From contig CABPXX010000020.1 in NCBI GenBank assembly GCA_902461475.1, forward strand, positions 1 through 10,440: a stretch of 10,440 bases of DNA. Reading direction: 5' to 3'. Of the stretch, positions 1 through 6,147 are shown in pieces. The position numbers were made by a program, and so were the translations under genes. Position 1 is the first letter of the stretch. The number at the start of each line of letters is the position of its first letter. The notes beneath the pieces are model-generated. The model saw only the letters and a list, made by a program, of their open reading frames with translations. It was not told the DNA's origin and did no database searches. This DNA is from an uncultured Eubacteriales bacterium. Its GTDB lineage: Bacteria > Bacillota > Clostridia > Oscillospirales > Oscillospiraceae.

Positions 1-1238
1 CCAGTGGTCAGGTCATCGGTGACCAGGGGGTAATAGCCAATGCCGCCAAACTGGTCCACCAGCAGGCAGTAAGCGCCGTTGTCCTGGTCGTCCTGGTTGA
101 ACTTGAAGATGGTGGGTCCCTCCACCCACTGGTTGGCGTTGAGGGAGTCGGAGGGGATGTGGGTCCACTCGCCCAGCAGGGTGTCGGCCACTTCCACGTA
201 CACGGTCTTGGTCTTGGCGCCGTAGTCGTTGGTGGCGCCGCCCTCGTTCTTGGTGTAGCGGTAGTACTTGCCATCCTCGGAAGAGCGGATGATGGTGGTG
301 TCAATGGAGGACTCGTCCATCTCAATGAACACCTGGGGCTCGGTGAAGGTGTAGAAGTCCCGGGTCTTGGCGTAGTACAGCCGCTGCTTGGCGTAGCCGT
401 CCTCTTCCACCTTGGAGGCCCAATACACCACATACTCCCCGGTGAGAGGGTCGTAGGTGGCCTCGGGGGCCCAGGTGCAGCCGGCGCCGATGCTGGCGCT
501 GACGGTGACCATGCGCATGTCAGACCAGTTCACCAGGTCGGTAGACTCCCACACCATCAGGGCCTGGCTGCCAGCGGTCTGGGCAGCGCCCCAGCCGTTG
601 CCGCCGTTGATCTTCAGGTCGGTGGCAATGAGGTAGAACTTGTCCCCCTCGGGAGAGCGGATGATGAAGGGGTCACGGACGCCCTTCTCGCCCTTGTCGG
701 AGGTGAGTACAGGCTTGTTCTCGTTGAGGTCGGTCCAGTTCAGGCCGTCCTGGCTGGCGTCAAAGTAGATTTGCTCGCCGTCGGAATAGCCCTCGCCAGC
801 GAAGTAGGTAAAGAAGTAGTCGGTGTAGTCCTCCTCGCTGATTTCCTCAGGGGCGGCCTTCACGGTGAGGGCGATGTCCTTGGTGACGGTCTGGTCGGCC
901 AGGGTCACCTGAGCGGTGACGGTGACCACGGTGTCACTGGCGGGACGGGTGACGGTGCCGGCGGGGGTGTCGTCATAGCCCTCCACGGTGGCGGGGATGG
1001 GATTGACGTTGACGATGTCGGCCCGGTCGGTGGTCCAGGTGATGTCCAGACCGTTGGAAGTGGTCTCCGGCAGGGTGATGTTGCCCCGCACGTCGTCCTT
1101 GCTGGGGATGTCGATGGACTCCAGGGCCTCGGTGAGCTCTTTGTCCACGTCCAGAGGCATGACGGTGACCTTCAGCTCCACGGTGTAGCTCTCGCCGTCC
1201 ACCTGGAAGGACACAGGGATGGTGACCTTGGTCTCCGG
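1..1238 (-). CDS. GH43-type glycosidase, catalytic part (3' portion of a frameshifted gene, C-terminus outside window)
   Basis: This is the downstream half of the secreted glycosidase that begins at 2200. Read in the frame entered at about 1238, it first gives an Ig-like module (residues about 340-440 of the repaired protein) that ends in a beta-rich stretch with TVTAQVTLADQTVTKDIALTV. A five-bladed-propeller GH43 domain follows. The three expected GH43 acidic residues are visible: the base Asp in VRDPFII (about residue 510, codon 672-674), the pKa-modulating Asp in SSIDTTII (about 634) and the acid Glu in WVEGPTIFKF (about 694). GH43 enzymes hydrolyse arabinan, xylan or related plant and glycan side chains outside the cell; the substrate cannot be read from the sequence. 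The frame is open to base 1, so the protein continues beyond the window. A gene finder ignoring the frameshift would probably start this piece at the ATG at 1160. The intact catalytic motifs suggest a recent lesion or a sequencing error. Confidence 0.85.
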
Positions 1239-2200
1239 CCCACCACGGCGTGGACGGTGCCGTCAGCGGCGATGACGTCGGTGTTATCCCAGGTGCCCCA
1301 AGTGAGGGTCACGTTGTCCAGCTTGGTGGGGAAGATGAGGTCGTCGATGACGGTGTCCAGGCTGGCGTTGTCCCCCTTGACCACGTCGTACAGGTCGGCC
1401 ATGACCATGTCCGCCTTGTCCTCCGCGGTGGGCAGAGAGGCCTCGATCTCAGACTTGCTCAGGGCGTAGGACCAGACCTTCACGTCGGAGATGTTGGCCT
1501 TGAGCAGAGAGTCCAGGGTGTACAGGGACTTGCCGATGTAGCCCAGCACATCCCCGTCGGGGATGACGTCGGCCAGGTTGTAGTCGTGGTCAATGGTGGA
1601 GATGGCCACGCCGTCCAGGTAGGTGGTGACGGTCTGGTCCTCGCTGACCACAGTGAGGGTGTGGTAGCCGTCGCTCCAGCCCACATTGAGCACGCTGCTG
1701 CGCTTCTCGCCGCCGGCGGCCTCGTTGCCCACTTTAATGCCCGTGAGGGTCTTTCCGGCATAGCTGCCCTGGTTGGACTTGGGGCCCACAAACAGGTAGT
1801 TGCCAATGCTGCCATCGCCCCAGTTGCCCACGCCATCGCCGATGACCCAGGCCCACTGAGCAGAGTTGCCCCCGTCCACAGACAGGGTGATCTCCACGGC
1901 GCAGTCGTCGTCCGTCTCCGAGATCAGCCCCTGGGGCAGGGTGGCGTACTGCTTGTTGGCAAAGTGCAGCACGTTGGTGTCCCCGTAGGTGGAGAAATTC
2001 CCGTCTACGGTGTTGTATAACGTGGCATGGTTGTCATTTCCCGACACATCCAGCAGCTGATTGCCGCTGTGGGACATGTCATAGTGTGCGGTGGGCTCCA
2101 CAGGCTCCGCCGCTCGCACCGTGCCCGAAAGGGGTACCAGCGACAGGGTCATCACCGCTGCCAGGGCCGCAGATGCCGGCCGTTTCCAGTTGGTCTTCAT
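1172..2200 (-). CDS. Secreted LamG/Ig-like domain N-terminal part of the frameshifted GH43-type glycosidase
   Basis: This is the upstream half of the same broken gene. The ATG at 2200 is preceded at 5 nt by TAAGGAGG (2206-2213), so it is preferred over the in-frame TTG at 2221. Residues 1-31 form a signal peptide: basic MKTNWKR, a hydrophobic AALAAVMTLSLVPL stretch, then a VRAAEP cleavage region. Residues about 35-230 resemble a LamG (concanavalin-like jelly-roll) domain, with HYDMSHSGNQLLDVSGNDNH near its start. Such domains usually bind carbohydrate. Residues about 265-320 look like an atrophied bacterial Ig domain (LDNVTLTWGTWDNTDVIAADG). After about residue 320 the frame is wrong: the last 22 or so residues are Arg/Ser/Pro-rich and end at a TGA at 1172. 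Adding one base in the run at 1237-1241 restores a continuous protein of more than 730 residues. As it stands, the gene would secrete a truncated binding module without the enzyme. Confidence 0.85.
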   Translation of the reverse strand: MKTNWKRPASAALAAVMTLSLVPLSGTVRAAEPVEPTAHYDMSHSGNQLLDVSGNDNHATLYNTVDGNFSTYGDTNVLHFANKQYATLPQGLISETDDDCAVEITLSVDGGNSAQWAWVIGDGVGNWGDGSIGNYLFVGPKSNQGSYAGKTLTGIKVGNEAAGGEKRSSVLNVGWSDGYHTLTVVSEDQTVTTYLDGVAISTIDHDYNLADVIPDGDVLGYIGKSLYTLDSLLKANISDVKVWSYALSKSEIEASLPTAEDKADMVMADLYDVVKGDNASLDTVIDDLIFPTKLDNVTLTWGTWDNTDVIAADGTVHAVVGRRPRSPSLCPSRWTARATPWS

Positions 2201-2234
2201 AGCTTCCTCCTTATTTGCCAAGATTGGTATGCTT

Positions 2235-2264
2235 ATTGTACCATAGTCTGTCCATTTTGCTCAA
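2235..2264 (-). promoter_or_regulatory. Candidate sigma-A promoter of the GH43-type glycosidase gene
   Basis: On the minus strand a -35 box TTGAGC (2259-2264) and a -10 box TACAAT (2235-2240) are separated by 18 bp. They lie 35 bp upstream of the ATG at 2200, which leaves a short leader carrying the TAAGGAGG ribosome binding site. The -10 is close to consensus and the -35 is moderate. It is the only good match in the 294-bp gap. Confidence 0.55.
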
Positions 2265-2282
2265 GGGAAAGCCGGTCAACTC

Positions 2283-2305
2283 TGTAAATTTATACGTAAT
2301 TTACA
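2283..2305. promoter_or_regulatory. Candidate operator (interrupted palindrome) upstream of the glycosidase promoter
   Basis: Arms TGTAAAT (2283-2289) and ATTTACA (2299-2305) form a perfect 7-bp inverted repeat around a 9-bp centre. The element is centred about 65 bp upstream of the expected transcription start of the GH43 gene, a position typical of activator binding. No regulator gene is next to it, so the binding protein is unknown. The rest of the gap, 2306-2440, is AT-rich and I see no gene in it. Confidence 0.3.
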
Positions 2306-2440
2306 ATACAATTTTTCCGCTCCTCCCGTCTTTTTCCAGACAACCTCCACTTTTCCCGTTGTTTTTGTACGGATAAGTTGTAAGATTCCGGTAAACAGGC
2401 CAGATTGGAAACTGTGATAATGTCAAATTTCCGCCGCTGC

Positions 2441-2487
2441 ACACAAAATCGGCTGTGGCACGCCGCCCTTGACCTGCCACAGCCGAT
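2441..2487 (-). terminator. Rho-independent terminator of spoIIID
   Basis: The minus strand forms a perfect 13-bp stem (arms 2475-2487 and 2448-2460) with a 14-nt loop, followed by TTTTGTGT. It begins 8 bp after the spoIIID stop codon. The U tract is interrupted but the stem is strong and GC-rich. Confidence 0.8.
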
Positions 2488-2494
2488 GATGTTC

Positions 2495-2743
2495 TCATTC
2501 CCCTTTGTACTTTTTCCGGGTGGCCATGCCGCCCCGGATGTGTCGCTGGGCCTTGTTGACCTCCAGCACCACCTTCACCTGCTCATACAGGGGCCGGTTG
2601 AAGGTGGGCAGCCGCTCGGACAGGTCCTTGTGTACCGTGGATTTGCTCAAGCCGAATTTCTGGGCGGCACTGCGCACCGTACCTTTCTCTTCGATGATGT
2701 ACAGTGCCATCTCGCAGGCTCGCTCTTCCATGTTCCCTTTCAA
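2495..2743 (-). CDS. spoIIID: Sporulation transcriptional regulator SpoIIID
   Basis: SpoIIID is a small DNA-binding protein of the mother cell that activates and represses sporulation genes between the sigma-E and sigma-K stages. The 82-residue product matches the family along its length: a start region with EERACEMALYIIEEKGTVR, a helix-turn-helix at residues about 22-42 containing FGLSKSTVHKDLSERLP (nearly invariant in the family), and a basic C-terminus with RHIRGGMATRKKYKG. Several starts are possible. I chose TTG at 2743 because GAGGGAG (2753-2759) lies 9 nt upstream and because the protein then begins with KGNMEERAC, the family's usual N-terminal extent. ATG at 2731 or 2761 are alternatives. 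A start at 2800 would lie upstream of the likely transcription start. The gene stands alone, with its own terminator. No other sporulation gene is in the window. Confidence 0.92.
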   Translation of the reverse strand: MKGNMEERACEMALYIIEEKGTVRSAAQKFGLSKSTVHKDLSERLPTFNRPLYEQVKVVLEVNKAQRHIRGGMATRKKYKGE

Positions 2744-2777
2744 ACGGCAACACTCCCTCATGGTTCTCACACGAGCA

Positions 2778-2806
2778 TATATATGTGAGGAGGGGGACAA
2801 TTATGT
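2778..2806 (-). promoter_or_regulatory. Candidate sigma-E-type promoter of spoIIID
   Basis: On the minus strand ACATAAT (2800-2806) and CATATATA (2778-2785) are separated by exactly 14 bp. This resembles the sigma-E pattern of an ATA-containing -35 and a CATA-containing -10, with about 5 of 7 key positions matching in each box. In Bacillus subtilis spoIIID is transcribed by sigma-E, which makes the match plausible. Transcription would start near 2771, just upstream of the GAGGGAG ribosome binding site. An inverted repeat CTCACA/TGTGAG (2766-2771 and 2784-2789) overlaps the -10 region. Confidence 0.4.
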
Positions 2807-2850
2807 GATCTTCTACCGCTGAGGGTCTTTCAGGCAATTCCACTTCTAGA

Positions 2851-2893
2851 AACCGATGAAAGGATTTCCGGTATGGAAATCCTTTCATCGGTT
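2851..2893 (-). terminator. Perfect 18-bp hairpin, probable terminator of the zinc-ribbon protein gene
   Basis: Arms 2851-2868 and 2876-2893 are perfect reverse complements around a 7-nt loop, beginning 9 bp after the stop codon of the gene ending at 2903. The tail on the minus strand is weak (GGTTTCTAG), so this is not a textbook intrinsic terminator. It could instead protect the transcript 3' end or be a short palindromic repeat. The stem itself is certain; the function is inferred. Confidence 0.6.
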
Positions 2894-2902
2894 ATGAGCT
2901 AT

Positions 2903-3502
2903 TTAATTTGCCGCTTTTTCCACGGAGTCAATATCCAGGGAATACCCTAAAATTTCTCCCACATCTGTAATTTTTCCTTTGACCACCAGGGTGTCACCCA
3001 CAGCCATATTCATCACCGCTGTTTTCTGGTCCTCCGACTTGATGTAGCACTGAACTCCCAAAATGGCAAATTCGTCCTGGGTGGAGACAATGGAAATGTA
3101 CATACCGCTGCTGTCAATGACATTCAGGCGACCCGTCAACTCCACGTACTGGTCCTTATACTTCTCCGCTGCTTTCAGTGCGTTGCCATTCAAATCATCC
3201 ATCAGCTCAGAGACGGCATATGCGGTATAAGTGATTTCCGGGGTTTCGGATTCCGGCTGTGTGGTGTTGATGTTCTCAGATTGGGACACTGGAGCATTGG
3301 TTTTCCCCGGCTTGTCGGTGGTTTCGCCGCCCAAAGAACCGCCAATTGCGCCAAGAACGATAATGGCAATTACAGCAATAAACCACGGACGCTTATAAAT
3401 GGGCTTCTTGTTTTTCCCGCCACACTGGGGGCAGGTCTTGGCACTCGCAGCAATTTCAGCTCCACAATGCTTGCAAGTTACCATTTTACTCTCTTTTGAC
3501 AT
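2903..3502 (-). CDS. Zinc-ribbon, single-pass membrane protein with an OB-fold (tRNA_anti-like) domain
   Basis: The 199-residue product has three parts. Residues 10-27 are a zinc ribbon, with Cys10, Cys13, Cys24 and Cys27 in CKHCG...CPQCGG. Residues about 39-57 are one hydrophobic helix (WFIAVIAIIVLGAIGG). After a Ser/Thr/Glu/Pro-rich linker (about 60-92), residues about 93-195 resemble the tRNA_anti-like/OB-fold family often found in such proteins, with YKDQYVELTGRL and VGDTLVVKGKITDVG. The zinc ribbon should be cytoplasmic and the OB domain outside. No enzymatic motif is seen and the role is unknown. ATG 3502 is chosen because GGGAGG lies 7 nt upstream; the upstream ATG at 3520 overlaps that ribosome binding site. 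Base composition is clearly more AT-rich than malQ or fbp. The segment just upstream carries two inverted recombination-site-like repeats, so expression may be phase-variable. Confidence 0.8.
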   Translation of the reverse strand: MSKESKMVTCKHCGAEIAASAKTCPQCGGKNKKPIYKRPWFIAVIAIIVLGAIGGSLGGETTDKPGKTNAPVSQSENINTTQPESETPEITYTAYAVSELMDDLNGNALKAAEKYKDQYVELTGRLNVIDSSGMYISIVSTQDEFAILGVQCYIKSEDQKTAVMNMAVGDTLVVKGKITDVGEILGYSLDIDSVEKAAN

Positions 3503-3534
3503 CTCTTTTCCTCCCTGCAAATTCTTTGATTTTC

Positions 3535-3564
3535 ACTTACATAATCGTGTACTTTTTTGCAGGT
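3535..3564 (+). repeat. Left crossover-site-like repeat (imperfect 30-bp palindrome, central GT)
   Basis: The core GTGTACTTTTTTG (3547-3559) recurs perfectly, inverted, at 3677-3689. Taking the centre between 3549 and 3550, 9 of 14 base pairs outside the central dinucleotide are symmetric. It matches the right-hand repeat at 21 of 30 positions in the same register. Size, dyad symmetry and an asymmetric central GT are what small serine recombinases need at a crossover site. It lies between the zinc-ribbon gene start (3502) and its likely promoter. Confidence 0.55.
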
Positions 3565-3671
3565 ATATTTTCCAGATAATTTTGTGTGCACTTTGCTGAT
3601 TTTTACATTTGCCACTGGATTTTCCTTCCGTGTTATAGTAGAATGATTTTGCTCACATAAAGAGGTGTGTA

Positions 3672-3701
3672 TTTTACAAAAAAGTACACATTTCTGTAAA
3701 A
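3672..3701 (-). repeat. Right crossover-site-like repeat (30-bp near-palindrome, central GT)
   Basis: This is the inverted partner of the repeat at 3535-3564. Read on the minus strand it has outer arms TTTTACA and TGTAAAA and the shared core GTGTACTTTTTTG. Twelve of 14 base pairs outside the central GT are symmetric, so it is the better palindrome of the two. It begins 8 bp after the recombinase stop codon. It might also act as a weak terminator for that gene, since a T run lies inside it. Confidence 0.55.
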
Positions 3702-3709
3702 TCGCCCAC

Positions 3710-4423
<714 letters not shown>

Positions 4424-4440
4424 CTATTCGTCTTCACCGC

Positions 4441-4467
4441 TGTGTACTTTGTGCAAAAACTTGTCAA
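4441..4467 (-). promoter_or_regulatory. Candidate promoter of the serine recombinase gene, overlapping a site-like motif
   Basis: The minus strand has a perfect -35 TTGACA (4462-4467). The best -10 is TACACA (4441-4446) at a short 15-bp spacing. GTGTACTTT (plus strand, 4442-4450), the first nine bases of the core of the two downstream repeats, overlaps this region. Recombinase binding there could autoregulate the gene. A leader of about 115 bp separates it from the ATG at 4318. Confidence 0.4.
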
Positions 4468-4473
4468 ACCCCC

Positions 4474-4502
4474 TTGCATTTTTCGTCATTTTATAGCATA
4501 AT
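4474..4502 (+). promoter_or_regulatory. Sigma-A-type promoter of malQ
   Basis: TTGCAT (4474-4479) and CATAAT (4497-4502) are spaced by exactly 17 bp and point to malQ, with an expected start near 4509 and a leader of about 100 nt. It is divergent from the recombinase promoter, and the two -35 boxes are only 6 bp apart, so the two promoters may interfere. Confidence 0.7.
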
Positions 4503-4556
4503 ACACAATATAAATTCCTCCGTTCCCCTGTTTCTCCAGCTTCCCTCCGATCTGGC

Positions 4557-4587
4557 ACACCGCAGCGGGAACCGGCGGTGTTGTTTT
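4557..4587 (+). other. Leader hairpin upstream of malQ, possible attenuator
   Basis: Arms ACACCGC (4557-4563) and GCGGTGT (4575-4581) form a 7-bp stem, followed by TGTTTTCC, inside the malQ leader and before its ribosome binding site. This could be a weak terminator/attenuator. No recognisable riboswitch or operator accompanies it. Confidence 0.25.
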
Positions 4588-4612
4588 CCTGTGAGAGAAA
4601 GGTGGATGTTCC

Positions 4613-6100
4613 ATGAGAAGTTCCGGTATTTTGATGCCCATTTCCGCCCTGCCCTCCCCCTATGGCGTGGGCACGCTGGGTCAAAGCGCCCGGGATTTTG
4701 TCTCCTTCCTGGTGGAGTCCGGCCAGACCTATTGGCAGATTCTCCCCATCAGCCCCACCGGGTTTGGGGATTCCCCCTATCAGTCCTTCTCCTCCTTTGC
4801 CGGCAACCCCTACTTCATTGACCTGGACGATTTGGCCCAGGTGGGGCTGCTGCTGCCCGAGGAGTTTCAGACCCTCACCTGGGGCGAGAGTCCCACCCAG
4901 GTGGACTACGGTCTCATTTACCGCCAGCGGTTCCCCATCCTCCGCCGGGCGGTATCTCGTCTGAGCATCAAGCGGCCCCAGGAGCTGGCCGACTTCTGCC
5001 GCACCCAGCAGGAGTGGCTGGAGCCCTACGCCCAGTTTATGGCCTTCAAAGATTACTATGATGGGGCACCCTGGTCCCAGTGGCCCGACCCCATCCGGCT
5101 TCGTCAGCCCCAGGCGGTGGAGGAGCTGGCGGGCGAGCTCTCCGACTCCATCCTCTTCTGGAAGGGGGTACAGTTCCTCTTCTTCGCCCAGTGGAAAGCC
5201 CTGAAAGAGTACGCCAACCACCAGGGTATCTCCATCATCGGGGACCTGCCCATCTATGTGGCCTCGGACAGCGCCGACGTGTGGGCCAATCCCCAGCAGT
5301 TCCAGCTGGACGAGAACCTGTGCCCCACCGAGGTGGCCGGGTGTCCCCCCGACGGCTTCTCCGAGGACGGGCAGCTGTGGGGCAACCCCCTCTTCGACTG
5401 GGAGGGCATGGCGGAAAACCGCTACCAGTGGTGGATGCGCCGGGTGGCCTTCCAGTTCACCATCTACGATGTGCTGCGCATTGACCACTTCCGGGGCTTC
5501 GACTCCTACTATGCCATCCCCGCCGGAGACAAAAACGCCCGCCGGGGCCGTTGGTGTCCCGGGCCGGGCATCGCCTTTTTCAACATTCTCAAGGAGACTC
5601 TGGGAGATCGGCCCATCATCGCCGAGGACCTGGGCTTCCTCACCCCCTCGGTGCACCAGATGCTGGCGGACACCGGGTACCCCGGCATGAAGGTGCTGGA
5701 ATTCGCCTTCGACCACCGGGACAGCGGGCAAAATCTGTACCTGCCCCACAACTACCCCGTCAACTGCATTGCCTATGTGGGCACCCACGACAACGACACC
5801 GCCCTGGGCTGGACCCGCACCGCCGACCCGGACGACGTGGCCGCCGCCCGGGCCTACCTGAACCTCACCCCGGAAGAGGGGGAGAACTGGGGCATGATGC
5901 GGGGCATCTGGGCCAGTGCCGCCCGGTACACCATCGTACAGATGCAGGACGTGCTGGGCCTGGGCAGTGAGGGGCGCATCAACACCCCCTCCACCACCGG
6001 GGAGAACTGGCAGTGGCGGGCCACCCCCGGCTATCTCACCCAAGAACTGGCCCATCGGCTGTACCGGATGACCAAGCTGTACGGACGGCTGCGGCCGTAA
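4613..6100 (+). CDS. malQ: 4-alpha-glucanotransferase (amylomaltase, GH77)
   Basis: MalQ moves alpha-1,4-glucan segments between maltodextrins, releasing glucose and longer chains for phosphorylase; it acts in the cytoplasm. The 495-residue length fits the compact bacterial amylomaltases (about 500 residues) rather than the longer E. coli type. The N-terminus has the family block YWQILPISPTGFGDSPYQS followed by FAGNPYFIDL. The three GH77 catalytic residues are present: nucleophile Asp291 in LRIDHFRGFDSYY, acid/base Glu338 in IIAEDLGF, and Asp393 in VGTHDNDT. These are offset by only two from the known Thermus amylomaltase residues (293, 340, 395). ATG 4613 follows AAAGGTGG at 7 nt. The gene is monocistronic, with its own promoter and terminator. 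No maltose transporter or phosphorylase gene is beside it here. Confidence 0.96.
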   Translation: MRSSGILMPISALPSPYGVGTLGQSARDFVSFLVESGQTYWQILPISPTGFGDSPYQSFSSFAGNPYFIDLDDLAQVGLLLPEEFQTLTWGESPTQVDYGLIYRQRFPILRRAVSRLSIKRPQELADFCRTQQEWLEPYAQFMAFKDYYDGAPWSQWPDPIRLRQPQAVEELAGELSDSILFWKGVQFLFFAQWKALKEYANHQGISIIGDLPIYVASDSADVWANPQQFQLDENLCPTEVAGCPPDGFSEDGQLWGNPLFDWEGMAENRYQWWMRRVAFQFTIYDVLRIDHFRGFDSYYAIPAGDKNARRGRWCPGPGIAFFNILKETLGDRPIIAEDLGFLTPSVHQMLADTGYPGMKVLEFAFDHRDSGQNLYLPHNYPVNCIAYVGTHDNDTALGWTRTADPDDVAAARAYLNLTPEEGENWGMMRGIWASAARYTIVQMQDVLGLGSEGRINTPSTTGENWQWRATPGYLTQELAHRLYRMTKLYGRLRP

Positions 6101-6107
6101 ATTGCAT

Positions 6108-6147
6108 AAAAAAGGAGCGTTCCGCCTGGAACGCTCCTTTTATGCTT
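6108..6147. terminator. Bidirectional terminator between malQ and the LTA-synthase-like gene
   Basis: A perfect 10-bp GC-rich stem (GGAGCGTTCC at 6114-6123 and GGAACGCTCC at 6128-6137) with a 4-nt loop is flanked by A6 on the left and TTTT on the right. It therefore has a U tract in both directions. It lies between two convergent stop codons (6100 and 6148). Confidence 0.92.

Larger units (their letters stand above)
3535..3701. other. Candidate invertible DNA segment (phase switch) beside a serine recombinase gene
   Basis: Two palindromic repeats in inverted orientation bound an AT-rich segment of about 136 bp between the central dinucleotides (3549-3550 and 3686-3687). This is the gap between the recombinase stop (3710) and the zinc-ribbon gene start (3502), and no gene fits inside it. 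Weak promoter-like boxes occur in both directions: on the plus strand TTGCCA (3609-3614), 18 bp, TTATAG (3633-3638); on the minus strand a TATAAC box (3632-3637) with no good -35. Inversion would point the better promoter at the zinc-ribbon gene. The repeats are seen directly; switching is inference. Confidence 0.45.

Noticed and set aside
159..1469. Long plus-strand open frame opposite the GH43 gene
   Set aside because: Its product is Gly/Val/Leu/His-rich antisense sequence. The minus strand encodes recognisable LamG, Ig-like and GH43 motifs, so this is a GC-rich shadow.
2301..2498. 65-codon minus-strand frame downstream of spoIIID
   Set aside because: It contains the whole spoIIID terminator stem and has no ribosome binding site or known family features.
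3535..3701. Reading the paired repeats as a Tn3-type res site or transposon end
   Set aside because: Tn3 res subsites usually lie upstream of the resolvase gene, and no transposase or terminal repeats are present. Inverted sites with a shared central dinucleotide fit inversion better, though resolvase descent is not excluded.
4424..6055. 543-codon minus-strand frame opposite malQ
   Set aside because: Low-complexity Gly/Val/Leu/His/Pro product with no family motif. malQ on the other strand has all catalytic residues, a promoter and a terminator.
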